This document shows, one piece after another, positions 1-7,695 of a stretch of DNA of 64,000 bases. The DNA lies in assembly GCF_900142015.1 (NCBI RefSeq), contig NZ_FQZN01000009.1, forward strand, positions 1-64,000, read 5' to 3'. Source of the stretch: Bacteroides stercorirosoris. Its GTDB lineage: Bacteria; Bacteroidota; Bacteroidia; Bacteroidales; Bacteroidaceae. The notes under the pieces are model-generated. The model saw nothing but the letters and a program-made list of their open reading frames with translations, was not told where the DNA came from and made no database searches. The position numbers were made by a program, and so were the translations under genes. The stretch's first letter is position 1; each line of letters begins with the position of its first letter.

Positions 1-17
1 GAGACTTTACAGAAAAA

Positions 18-61
18 AATTAAGAGAAAAGCTCACGTAAAGTAAAACTGTTCTCTTAATT
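18..61. repeat. Inverted repeat at left edge
   Basis: Perfect 11-bp arms (AATTAAGAGAA at 18-28, TTCTCTTAATT at 51-61) enclose 22 bases. It lies about 50 bases upstream of the first gene and could be a terminator of a gene outside the window or a leader hairpin. There is no clean U-run, so the role is open. Confidence 0.5.
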
Positions 62-110
62 TATTAGAAAGAGGGACATTTACTGAATATCCCTAATTAG
101 TTTTAAGCAC

Positions 111-308
111 ATGATTACAAGTAGAAAGATTTCTCAGATTAACGTTTTCGCAGGTAGTCCCTGGGAAGTGGAAAGCGTGAAGCAGCTGTTAAAGTCAGCT
201 TACATCAACGCTTCAACTGAAGACAAAGGCAACGGCATTCATGTGTCTGTTCCCTGTCAACAGTACACCGCTGCTGTACGGGTTATCAGCAACCGAAAGG
301 CTTTATAA
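111..308 (+). CDS. DUF2007-type small protein
   Basis: A 65-residue cytosolic protein without signal peptide or membrane segment. Residues 12-27 (VFAGSPWEVESVKQLL) match the start of the DUF2007 'putative signal transducing protein' fold, a small ferredoxin-like domain of unknown function. A second copy at 15502-15738 shares the GSPWE motif and the following helix, so the two are paralogs. It stands alone and is followed by a strong terminator at 338-376. The molecular role is unknown; the family assignment rests on the shared motif and length. Confidence 0.75.
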   Translation: MITSRKISQINVFAGSPWEVESVKQLLKSAYINASTEDKGNGIHVSVPCQQYTAAVRVISNRKAL

Positions 309-337
309 GACTTGAGAGAAGACGAAGTGAAAAAAGG

Positions 338-376
338 CTGCCCGCCGGAAGATTATTCCGAACGGGCAGTTTTTTA
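338..376 (+). terminator. Intrinsic terminator after DUF2007 gene
   Basis: CTGCCCG (338-344) pairs with CGGGCAG (363-369), and CGGAA with TTCCG inside. A run of six T follows. An A-run on the other side could let it also serve the convergent lipoprotein gene that ends at 377. Confidence 0.85.
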
Positions 377-826
377 TTAATAGATTACTTCTCCTCCTTC
401 GGACTCCTCACTATATCGTATATCAAAGCGTCCCTCTGTTACATTCCCGCCTCTGAACGTTCCACTGATAATCGTTCCGTTCATACGGGTGATATAGGCC
501 TCGCCATCTTCCAGTTTTACGCCATCAAAACTGGCATTGATATAAGTACAGACAGCCCCCTGCCGTGGATTCACAAGCGTAAAATGCAAAGAAGTGAAAA
601 CACCGGCATCCGCACCAATCGTAACATAATGGTTACCGTCTTCATCGTAAGTACTGACATACGGCTTTCCAAACCGCCCGGAAGTATGTACCCAGCCGTC
701 TATCAAACAACCTAACGTATTTTGCCCCGTCGTCGTAGCTTCGGGCATCAGTGTCGGGTCCACCGACTTATCTTCCTCGCAGGCACAACAGAGAACCAGC
801 AGGAACAGAAATAACAACTTTTTCAT
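377..826 (-). CDS. Putative lipoprotein, Bacteroidales-specific
   Basis: A 149-residue protein whose start is set at the MKKLLFLF methionine, because a signal peptide with lipobox (VLCCAC) follows directly; the open frame runs 29 codons further upstream into the preceding gene. The mature part begins with acidic residues and contains a 'GCLIDGWVH' strand typical of small Bacteroides surface lipoproteins (DUF5025/DUF6252-like), with a beta-rich composition. It starts only 5 bases after the beta-barrel gene at 832-1476 and is very probably co-transcribed with it. No function is known; the family link is tentative. Confidence 0.7.
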   Translation of the reverse strand: MKKLLFLFLLVLCCACEEDKSVDPTLMPEATTTGQNTLGCLIDGWVHTSGRFGKPYVSTYDEDGNHYVTIGADAGVFTSLHFTLVNPRQGAVCTYINASFDGVKLEDGEAYITRMNGTIISGTFRGGNVTEGRFDIRYSEESEGGEVIY

Positions 827-831
827 AGCGC

Positions 832-1476
832 TCAAAAATGATAGTTTAAACCGAAGACTAAAGATAACTGACCGAAATAACCGGTACCGGTTTTCGGATT
901 TTCCACATTCCACTTCTCATCGTGATACTTCACCGAATAAGTTTCTGTGCTGGATGCCAACCAGTTCAGGCGGGCCGAAGCTCCCCAGTGGCTCGTCAGG
1001 AAATACTCGCCCGAAAGCGCCAAGTTACCTGCAAGTTTATCCATCGAAACATCCCGCGGCTTGCCATACACCTTACTCTTATCCTTATAGAACTGATAGC
1101 CTATTCCGCCTGCCAACTGAAGTTGATAATGTTTCTTCACCATCGTCAAAGATACCTGCGGCGCCATGTAGTGCATCAGAATCTTATCCGCCCCAGTGTC
1201 GTGCGTATTTTTATAGGAACTTCCCTGATACAGCGCTCCCACCCCGAACTTCAACTTCCGGCCGGCAACTTGCGCCAGATAGCTGACATCCCAAGCCACT
1301 CCTTTTCGTAAATCACTGCGATAGGCATCCGATCTGTCGGTGATTCCCATCAATTGTCCCAAATACCATGACGGCCCGGCATGAACGGAAAAAGAGGACC
1401 TTTTATCACCTGCACTTTGGGCGTACAGAGAGGTAGTTAACAATACCCCTACAAGGAAACAAAACAAGTACTTCAT
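832..1476 (-). CDS. Outer-membrane beta-barrel protein
   Basis: A 214-residue protein with a type I signal peptide (MKYLFCFLVGVLLTTSLYAQ), then alternating amphipathic strands with glycines, ending in the aromatic terminal strand FGLNYHF that is typical of outer-membrane barrels. The size suits an 8-10 strand porin-family barrel (OmpW/OprF-like fold). It is the first gene of a pair with the lipoprotein downstream. The substrate or partner is not evident. Confidence 0.7.
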   Translation of the reverse strand: MKYLFCFLVGVLLTTSLYAQSAGDKRSSFSVHAGPSWYLGQLMGITDRSDAYRSDLRKGVAWDVSYLAQVAGRKLKFGVGALYQGSSYKNTHDTGADKILMHYMAPQVSLTMVKKHYQLQLAGGIGYQFYKDKSKVYGKPRDVSMDKLAGNLALSGEYFLTSHWGASARLNWLASSTETYSVKYHDEKWNVENPKTGTGYFGQLSLVFGLNYHF

Positions 1477-1799
1477 AATGATTTGTATAGTGTTTTTCTT
1501 ATTAAATGCAAAAAAAAGAAAAGTACTGCATACCGATAGTTTTTATATCATCTTTTTCTTTCTATATGGAAAGAACATATAAGAGATATTGTTGATTCTT
1601 TGAATTATACTGTAAATAAACAAGAAAGAAGTCCATTTCCCATTACTAAAAAATTAGACCTGTAACACAGTATATTGATTGTAACCCTCATACATTTTCC
1701 GGTTTACATCTTGGTTTACATGAACCGCATAATTCATAGGAAATGCCACTCAATTTAATGCTAAAGGAGGCTTTTTCTAAAGAAACGGCCTAAAAGAAT
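1477..1799. other. AT-rich intergenic region
   Basis: About 320 bases with no convincing reading frame lie between the barrel gene and the tRNA terminator. It holds two direct copies of GGTTTACAT (1701-1709 and 1713-1721) and the 5' region of the barrel gene. I see no clear -7 box for that gene. Confidence 0.6.
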
Positions 1800-1833
1800 A
1801 AAGCCCCGTAAACATATAGTTTACAGAGCTTTA
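1800..1833 (-). terminator. Terminator of the tRNA transcript
   Basis: On the minus strand, AAAGCTCTGTAAAC pairs with GTTTACGGGGCTTT around a short loop and is followed by a T-rich tract. It lies 6 bases beyond the tRNA-Leu 3' end. Confidence 0.7.
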
Positions 1834-1838
1834 AACAG

Positions 1839-1922
1839 TACTCGAAGCGGGACTTGAACCCGCACAGCCGCAATGGCCAAAGGATTTTAAGTCCTTCGTG
1901 TCTACCATTCCACCATTCGAGC
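1839..1922 (-). tRNA. tRNA-Leu (anticodon TAA)
   Basis: An 84-base class II tRNA. The acceptor GCTCGAA pairs with TTCGAGT (one G-T), the D-arm reads GTGGAATGGTAGACAC, the anticodon loop is CTTAAAA with TAA, there is a variable arm, and the T-arm contains GGTTCAAGTCC. The discriminator base is A and CCA is not encoded. It is 15 bases downstream of tRNA-Gly in one transcript. Confidence 0.95.
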
Positions 1923-1937
1923 ATCCTATAACAGGAG

Positions 1938-2010
1938 AGCGGAAAACGAGACTCGAACTCGCGACCCTAACCTTGGCAAGGTTATGCTCTACCAACTGAG
2001 CTATTTCCGC
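1938..2010 (-). tRNA. tRNA-Gly (anticodon GCC)
   Basis: A 73-base tRNA. The acceptor GCGGAAA pairs with TTTCCGC, the D-arm reads AGCTCAGTTGGTAGAGC, the anticodon loop carries GCC, and the T-arm contains GAGTTCGAGTCTC. The discriminator is T, as usual for bacterial tRNA-Gly. CCA is not encoded. Confidence 0.95.
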
Positions 2011-2033
2011 AGGTCTTTTTCGAAGAACGGGTG

Positions 2034-2065
2034 CAAAGATAAGGAGTTTCCCCGTTACAGCCAAA
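2034..2065 (-). promoter_or_regulatory. Promoter of the tRNA-Gly/tRNA-Leu transcript
   Basis: On the minus strand TTTG (2065-2062) and TATCTTTG (2041-2034) are separated by 20 bases, the Bacteroides -33/-7 consensus. The -7 box lies 24 bases before tRNA-Gly. Confidence 0.7.
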
Positions 2066-2093
2066 TTTTTTACACGAAAAAAGCTGTTTTTTA

Positions 2094-2555
2094 TTAGTTA
2101 CGGACTTGCAAAGTAGTACCGGACACAGAGACTTTATAATGTCTCAGATACTCTGTACCTTCTCCTGTAGGAAATCCACCACTACTCAGATTGTACTGTG
2201 TATGGCACTTCGGACATTCAGCTGTGCCCAAGCCGTCTTCTTTCAATTCAACCGATACACTACGGCTGGCCTCTACCGGACAGGCAGCATCATAAGCAAC
2301 ATAATCATTTCCTTCTGAAAAAACAGACTGCCCGATTATTAATCCGGCATAGCCAACCGGCAATCCATTCACATTCTTCTCCACTTTCAGAAACTGACCG
2401 GGAGTCTTTATTACATAATAAGGCGATTGCGCAAGGCTACACGAGAAATTAAACGTCACAGAAGGAATGCTCGACTCATATGAGTCACCGCAACCGACGA
2501 CACACAACCAAAGCATTCCTATGACTATACAAAATTTCCGCATACAATATCGCAT
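2094..2555 (-). CDS. Rieske-like lipoprotein
   Basis: A 153-residue exported protein with a lipobox (CVVGC) after a short hydrophobic segment. The C-terminal half resembles a Rieske fold: AACPVE, then about 23 residues later ECPKCH, then a glycine-rich loop and LRHYKV. In canonical Rieske proteins the ligands are CxH and CxxH; here the first His is Val and the second box is CxxCH, so three Cys and one His are the only candidates. Such proteins recur in Bacteroides, with unknown partner. The start at 2555 directly abuts the argH stop; the Met at residue 5 is an alternative start. Confidence 0.7.
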   Translation of the reverse strand: MRYCMRKFCIVIGMLWLCVVGCGDSYESSIPSVTFNFSCSLAQSPYYVIKTPGQFLKVEKNVNGLPVGYAGLIIGQSVFSEGNDYVAYDAACPVEASRSVSVELKEDGLGTAECPKCHTQYNLSSGGFPTGEGTEYLRHYKVSVSGTTLQVRN

Positions 2556-3896
2556 TTATCGTCCTAACAAGGATTTCTCAGCCACTTCCATTCCATGAAA
2601 GTTGAAACCATCCACCACTTCTTGCATCAGTGCAGAGATTTCATCGTTACAGAGATTGCCGATGCTACCTTCATGCGTATGGTGCACTTGTTTGCTATGA
2701 GAGAACTTTCCAGCTTCAATATCCAGCCCGACCTTCTTATAGGCATCACGGAAAGGCATGCCTTCACGTGCCAACCGGTTCACTTCTTCTACGCTGAAAA
2801 TAAGCAGATACTTATCATCATCAAGAATATGTTCGTTCACCTTGATTTCATTCATGATGTAAGTCGTCATCTGCAAGCAATCCTTCAATTCCTGGAAGGC
2901 AGGAAGAAAGACTTCCTTGATAATCTGCAAGTCACGGAAATAACCGGATGGCAGATTATTGGCAATCATCATAATCTGTTGCGGCAATGATTGCAGTTTG
3001 TTACATTTGGCACGAGTCAGTTCGAAAACATCGGGATTCTTCTTATGCGGCATGATGCTGGAACCCGTTGTACATTCATCCGGCAACTTCACAAATCCGA
3101 AGTTCTGACTATTGAACATACAAGCATCAAAAGCCAGCTTAGAGATAGTACCGGCGATACTTGCCAGAGCAAAAGCCACGTTACGCTCCATCTTGCCGCG
3201 TCCCATTTGCGCATAAACCACATTATAATTCAATGAATCGAAACCCAACAAGCGGGTAGTCATCGTACGGTCCAACGGGAATGAAGAACCATACCCGGCA
3301 GCCGAACCCAACGGATTACGATTGCACATCTTGAATGCCGCCTGCAGGAAAAGCATATCATCTACCAAGCTCTCGGCATAAGCACCAAACCACAGTCCGA
3401 AAGACGACGGCATGGCTATCTGCAAATGAGTATAACCCGGCATCAATACATTCTTGAAACGCTCACTCTGGCATATCAGCACATGAAACAGTTGTTCCAC
3501 CGCCTCGGCTATTTCTTTAATCTGCGTACGCGTGAAGAGTTTCAGGTCGAGTAATACCTGATCGTTGCGAGAACGACCGCTATGTATCTTCTTGCCTACA
3601 TCACCCAGTCTACGTGTCAGCATCAGCTCTACCTGCGAATGCACATCCTCTACCCCTTCTTCTATCACAAACTCACCCTTTTCAGCAGCCGCATAGATAT
3701 TCTTCAGTTCATCGAGCAAAAGAACCAGTTCTTCTTTCGTCAGCAGACCAATGCTTTCGAGCATGGTGATGTGAGCCATAGAACCTAATACATCATGCTT
3801 TGCCAGATAAAGGTCCATCTCACGGTCGCGTCCTACCGTAAAGCGTTCTATATCCTTATTTACCTGAACGGATTTCTCCCAAAGTTTCTGAGCCAT
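2556..3896 (-). CDS. argH: Argininosuccinate lyase
   Basis: A 446-residue cytosolic enzyme that splits argininosuccinate into arginine and fumarate, the last step of arginine synthesis. It shows the HSGRSRNDQV block and the fumarase/aspartase superfamily signature GSSIMPHKKNP with the catalytic serine, and full family length. It lies between the SRPBCC gene and the Rieske-like lipoprotein on the same strand with almost no spacing. Another arginine gene, the transcarbamylase at 18523-19476, is separate, so the pathway is scattered. Confidence 0.97.
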   Translation of the reverse strand: MAQKLWEKSVQVNKDIERFTVGRDREMDLYLAKHDVLGSMAHITMLESIGLLTKEELVLLLDELKNIYAAAEKGEFVIEEGVEDVHSQVELMLTRRLGDVGKKIHSGRSRNDQVLLDLKLFTRTQIKEIAEAVEQLFHVLICQSERFKNVLMPGYTHLQIAMPSSFGLWFGAYAESLVDDMLFLQAAFKMCNRNPLGSAAGYGSSFPLDRTMTTRLLGFDSLNYNVVYAQMGRGKMERNVAFALASIAGTISKLAFDACMFNSQNFGFVKLPDECTTGSSIMPHKKNPDVFELTRAKCNKLQSLPQQIMMIANNLPSGYFRDLQIIKEVFLPAFQELKDCLQMTTYIMNEIKVNEHILDDDKYLLIFSVEEVNRLAREGMPFRDAYKKVGLDIEAGKFSHSKQVHHTHEGSIGNLCNDEISALMQEVVDGFNFHGMEVAEKSLLGR

Positions 3897-3914
3897 TTAT
3901 TTAGTGATTAATGA

Positions 3915-4328
3915 TTAGTGATACGGTATTATCGACAGCATATCGGCCATCTTTTCCAGTCCTTCCTGCAATGGTTTCTGCACCATACCTTTCATAAAGG
4001 GATTCAGTTCCATGCCGATGGTCAGTTTCATCTTACATTCCGTCTCCGAAACGGCGACTATCTGTATCCACAGATTGAATGGCAGCGGTGAAGTTGTTGT
4101 GGCAAACTTAATACATTTGCACGGTTCCTTCTCTACGATACTCAGCGCTATCTTACCTACGGGAGCCACCTCTATCATCACGCTTTCCGAGTCAAAACTC
4201 AAGTTCTTCACTTTATCCTCCGGCAGGCTGCTCTTAAACTTTTCCAGATTATTCAAATCGGACAACTTCTCATAAACAAGTTCCTGTGAGGCGGGTATCG
4301 TCTTCACACCACTTTCAAATTTTGTCAT
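3915..4328 (-). CDS. SRPBCC-family protein
   Basis: A 137-residue protein from the MTKFESGVK start; eight more codons are open upstream but add nothing recognisable. The alpha/beta pattern (FESGVKTIPASQELVYEKL at the start, a long amphipathic C-terminal helix FMKGMVQKPLQEGLEKMAD) fits the START/Bet v1-like SRPBCC fold, which binds hydrophobic ligands. It sits between pyrE and argH. The ligand and role are not known. Confidence 0.75.
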   Translation of the reverse strand: MTKFESGVKTIPASQELVYEKLSDLNNLEKFKSSLPEDKVKNLSFDSESVMIEVAPVGKIALSIVEKEPCKCIKFATTTSPLPFNLWIQIVAVSETECKMKLTIGMELNPFMKGMVQKPLQEGLEKMADMLSIIPYH

Positions 4329-4426
4329 ATTTCGATTCTCTTTAAAAGACAAAAAAGAACTATTCGGACAGAATCTATCCGAATGGCCCTTTCGTCATAT
4401 TAATTACTTTGTAGTATAAACCGCTG

Positions 4427-5065
4427 TTATTTTCCGGCATCCCAATGTGCAGGATCCTTACGCCATTCGTTCAGCGTCTCAATGTCTTCCTCTTCGATGT
4501 AACCTGTACGGAGTGCAACATCCAGAACCGCTTCATAATTCGTCAGCGTCACCAAAGGAACTTTGGCATCTTTGAATGCTTTCTCTGCAATGGGGAAACC
4601 ATAAGTATACGCAGCTACCATACCGATTACTTCGCATCCGTCACGACGGATAGCTTCTACGGCTTTCAAGCTACTTCCACCAGTAGAAATCAAGTCTTCA
4701 ACAACCACAACTTTCATACCCGGGCGAAGTTCACCCTCAATCAGGTTTTCCAATCCATGGTCTTTCGGGGTGGAACGTACATACACAAACGGCAAGTTCA
4801 GCGCATCGGCAACCAAAGCTCCCTGAGGGATAGCGCCTGTTGCTACGCCGGCAATTGCATCCACCTGCCCGAAACGTTCCAATATCAAACGGGTAATTTC
4901 AATCTTTACAAAATTACGCAAAGAAGGATAAGAAAGTGTTTTGCGGTTATCACAGTAAAAAGGAGATTTCCAGCCGGAAGCCCAAGTGAAGGGATTTGCC
5001 GGTTGTAGTTTAATCGCTTTTATCTTCAGCAACTTCTCTGCGAATAGTTTTTCTAAAGTTCTCAT
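4427..5065 (-). CDS. pyrE: Orotate phosphoribosyltransferase
   Basis: A 212-residue enzyme joining orotate to PRPP to give orotidine 5'-monophosphate in pyrimidine synthesis. The PRPP-binding motif VVVVEDLISTGGSS and the upstream flexible-loop region (YVRSTPKDHG) are present, and the length is typical. It is first in a minus-strand run leading to the SRPBCC gene and argH, and has its own promoter-like -7 box at 5098-5105. Confidence 0.96.
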   Translation of the reverse strand: MRTLEKLFAEKLLKIKAIKLQPANPFTWASGWKSPFYCDNRKTLSYPSLRNFVKIEITRLILERFGQVDAIAGVATGAIPQGALVADALNLPFVYVRSTPKDHGLENLIEGELRPGMKVVVVEDLISTGGSSLKAVEAIRRDGCEVIGMVAAYTYGFPIAEKAFKDAKVPLVTLTNYEAVLDVALRTGYIEEEDIETLNEWRKDPAHWDAGK

Positions 5066-5097
5066 AACTAAATTAGCTATTTATAATAAATATGGCA

Positions 5098-5105
5098 CAA
5101 AAATA
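5098..5105 (-). promoter_or_regulatory. Candidate -7 box upstream of pyrE
   Basis: The minus strand reads TATTTTTG, matching TAnnTTTG, 33 bases before the pyrE start. No clear TTTG lies 20 bases further upstream. Confidence 0.45.
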
Positions 5106-5146
5106 CGGAAACTGAACGAGAATAAAAAAAAGAATAAAGAGATTTT

Positions 5147-5626
5147 TCACTCAAAACCTTCATTTTCGTCAGAAAGTTGTATACAACGACTGATATCTTT
5201 CATTTCGAAACCGCGGCTCAAGGCAAAACGCATCAGTTTTCCATTCAATTCAAATTCGTTCCCGGCATGAACACTTTTCCGTTTCGCCAGTAACAAACCG
5301 TCTAATATAGACAGGTATTCTTCCTCGTCTATCTCATTCAGGAAACGTCGGCATACATTATAAGAGATCTTCTTCAATTGAAGTGCCTGGGCAATCTTCA
5401 CTTTCCCCCACTTGGCAAAACGGTACTTGTCATTGACAAAAGCACGGCAAAACCGCTCTTCATCAATATACTTTTCATTTTCCAAACGTTCAAGGATGCG
5501 TTCAATAGCATCATACGGTAGTCCCCAACGCTGTAACTTCTCAGAGACCTCGGCACGGCAATGCTCCGCAGTGGAACAATAGGCAGCAACTTTACTCAGC
5601 GCCTCCGTTTCAGTAATATTTGTCAT
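5147..5626 (-). CDS. recX: Regulatory protein RecX
   Basis: A 159-residue protein built of short three-helix repeats, with the family features 'AAYCSTAEHCRAEVSEKLQRWG' region and 'YIDEERFCRAFVNDKYR'. RecX binds RecA filaments and inhibits them. Its ATG overlaps the prmC stop (ATGA), so translation is probably coupled to prmC. recA is not in the window. Confidence 0.93.
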   Translation of the reverse strand: MTNITETEALSKVAAYCSTAEHCRAEVSEKLQRWGLPYDAIERILERLENEKYIDEERFCRAFVNDKYRFAKWGKVKIAQALQLKKISYNVCRRFLNEIDEEEYLSILDGLLLAKRKSVHAGNEFELNGKLMRFALSRGFEMKDISRCIQLSDENEGFE

Positions 5627-6459
5627 TTTTCGGCTATTACAAATCTATCATTATGGGAAATATCCTTTTGAAGACGGACGGTGCGATATCCTAAATCACG
5701 CAACATAGATACAGTATCTTCTCCAAAAGCACGGTTTATTTCAAAATAAAGTTTTCCACCGGGCACAAGCATTTCAAGCCCCAGCACAGCAATACGGCGA
5801 TAGAAGCGTAAAGGGTCCGCATCGGGCACAAACAGTGCCAGCGAGGGCTCCCAATCCAGTACATTCTGTTCCATCTCCGCCTTTTCCGCTTCAGTCACAT
5901 ACGGCGGATTACTCACAATAACGTCATAACATTCTGTTACATCAGGAGTATAGGTCAACACATCACGCTGTTCGAACCGGATAGATGCTCGCAAGGCTCC
6001 GCCATTAAGAGCAGCAACAGACAAAGCTTTTTCGGACACATCCCAAGCCGTGACCTGCGACTCCGGCAATTCTTTTGCCAAAGAGACAGCTATACAACCA
6101 CTACCGGTTCCGATATCCAAAACACGGGAAGCGGGAGAAAGTTCTTTCAGCATCAACTCAACCAGTTCTTCCGTTTCCGGACGAGGAATAAGCACATCGG
6201 GAGTTACACAAAGCGTTCTTCCGAGAAAACGGGCTTCGCCTAAAATGTATTGTATCGGTTCAAAATTATGCAAACGAGTGAGAATGCTCTCTAATTCCTG
6301 TTTCGCTTTTGCAGATAAAGTTATATCTTTGCCCAGATAATAATCCACTGTCCGTTGCCCAAATATCTCACAACAGATAAGTCTGGACAGATTGCCGGCT
6401 TCCTGAGGAGTATAATAGCCCTGTAGTTTCCGGCGAACATAAGCAGTGGTAATATTCAT
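5623..6459 (-). CDS. prmC: Release-factor glutamine methyltransferase
   Basis: A 278-residue SAM-dependent methyltransferase that modifies the GGQ glutamine of release factors. The start is placed at MNITTAYVRRKL because the normal family N-terminus begins here and the longer frame runs into the divergent ribD gene. It shows the SAM motif VLDIGTGSGCIAVSLA and the catalytic NPPY motif (VSNPPYV). It is the first gene of prmC-recX, and is divergent from ribD with only 54 bases between the starts. Confidence 0.95.
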   Translation of the reverse strand: MNITTAYVRRKLQGYYTPQEAGNLSRLICCEIFGQRTVDYYLGKDITLSAKAKQELESILTRLHNFEPIQYILGEARFLGRTLCVTPDVLIPRPETEELVELMLKELSPASRVLDIGTGSGCIAVSLAKELPESQVTAWDVSEKALSVAALNGGALRASIRFEQRDVLTYTPDVTECYDVIVSNPPYVTEAEKAEMEQNVLDWEPSLALFVPDADPLRFYRRIAVLGLEMLVPGGKLYFEINRAFGEDTVSMLRDLGYRTVRLQKDISHNDRFVIAEK

Positions 6460-6479
6460 AATTTGGATATTTTGGGATG

Positions 6480-6487
6480 CAAAAGTA
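6480..6487 (-). promoter_or_regulatory. Candidate -7 box of prmC-recX
   Basis: TACTTTTG on the minus strand, 20 bases before the prmC ATG, inside the 54-base divergent spacer. Confidence 0.45.
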
Positions 6488-6513
6488 AGAAATATCCGAG
6501 AAAGGAAGCACAC

Positions 6514-7551
6514 ATGGAAGAAGAAAAATATATGCGCCGTTGCATTCAGCTGGCTCAGAACGGGCTTTGTAATGCAGCTCCCAACCCAATGGTAGGAGCA
6601 GTAATCGTATGTGGCGGAAAAATTATCGGCGAAGGTTATCATATACGTTGCGGAGAAGCGCATGCCGAAGTGAATGCCATCCGCTCCGTTAAAGACAGTT
6701 CGTTACTGAAGCATTCAACAATTTATGTAAGCCTGGAACCATGTTCCCACTATGGGAAAACGCCACCTTGTGCCGATTTGATTATTGAGAAGCAAATTCC
6801 CCGTGTCGTCATCGGTTGCCAGGACCCTTTCGCCAAAGTTGCGGGACGGGGCATACAGAAGCTGAAAGATGCCGGTCGGAAAGTCGTCGTCGGAGTACTG
6901 GAAGGTGAATGCCGGCATTTAATCAAGCGCTTTATCACTTTCCACCAGCTACATCGACCATATATCACCCTGAAATGGGCGGAGTCTGCGGACGGTTTTA
7001 TCGATTTATGCCGGAAAGACGGGCATCCCGTTATTCTGTCCACCCCCTTAACTTCAATGTTAGTGCATAAAAAACGGGCAGAGCATGCCGCCATCCTTGT
7101 CGGTACCCGCACGGCAGAATTGGACAATCCTTCTCTGAATGTCCGCAATTGGTACGGACGCTCTCCTCTGCGTCTCGTATTAGACCGTAAACGACGCCTG
7201 TCGCCTGCCCTCCATCTATTTGACGGAAGTGTACCGACACTCATCTTTACCGAACACCCCCTCCCCTCCCTCCCCAACATAGAATATCTCCCAATAGATT
7301 TCCAGCAGGATATATTGCCGCAAATCATGTTAACTTTATACGAACGTGGCATCCAATCCCTTTTGGTGGAAGGAGGCAGTGCCTTGCTACAATTTTTCAT
7401 CGATGCCGACCTTTGGGATGAAGCATTCGTCGAAGTAAGCCCCATACGATTAGTATCCGGTGTTAAAGCACCTGAAATGAGGGATAAAAATAGTTATGTC
7501 AACGAACAATCTTTCGGAAGAAGTATACGGCATTATACAACGACAAAATAG
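6514..7551 (+). CDS. ribD: Bifunctional riboflavin deaminase/reductase RibD
   Basis: A 345-residue enzyme that deaminates and then reduces the pyrimidine intermediate of riboflavin synthesis. The N-terminal deaminase has the zinc site HAE (residues 50-52) and EPCSHYGKTPPC with Cys77 and Cys86. The C-terminal half is the reductase domain, ending in a short tail. The start is taken at MEEEKYM, where the family begins and an AAGGAAG ribosome-binding site lies 7 bases upstream. A frame open 17 codons earlier overlaps the prmC promoter and is unlikely. Confidence 0.95.
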   Translation: MEEEKYMRRCIQLAQNGLCNAAPNPMVGAVIVCGGKIIGEGYHIRCGEAHAEVNAIRSVKDSSLLKHSTIYVSLEPCSHYGKTPPCADLIIEKQIPRVVIGCQDPFAKVAGRGIQKLKDAGRKVVVGVLEGECRHLIKRFITFHQLHRPYITLKWAESADGFIDLCRKDGHPVILSTPLTSMLVHKKRAEHAAILVGTRTAELDNPSLNVRNWYGRSPLRLVLDRKRRLSPALHLFDGSVPTLIFTEHPLPSLPNIEYLPIDFQQDILPQIMLTLYERGIQSLLVEGGSALLQFFIDADLWDEAFVEVSPIRLVSGVKAPEMRDKNSYVNEQSFGRSIRHYTTTK

Positions 7552-7657
7552 TCCGAAACACCTCATTTTGATGCTTTTTTATCGAGAAAAACGGGCATAT
7601 TATCTATAATTTTATATAAAACTTCCCTGCAATGCTGATTATAGAAAAAAATGTTCC

Positions 7658-7665
7658 TATTTTTG
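7658..7665 (+). promoter_or_regulatory. Candidate -7 box of the DUF6242 gene
   Basis: TATTTTTG (TAnnTTTG) lies 30 bases before the start at 7696. No good -33 TTTG is visible. Confidence 0.45.
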
Positions 7666-7695
7666 CAACTTGTAAATAAACACTATCTTTAGAAA

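Noticed and set aside
1701..1721. Direct repeats near tRNA-Leu as an integration site (att)
   Set aside because: GGTTTACAT repeats are short, do not copy the tRNA 3' end, and there is no integrase or island in the window.
1831..2064. 77-codon minus-strand frame over the tRNAs
   Set aside because: It translates the tRNA-Gly and tRNA-Leu genes.
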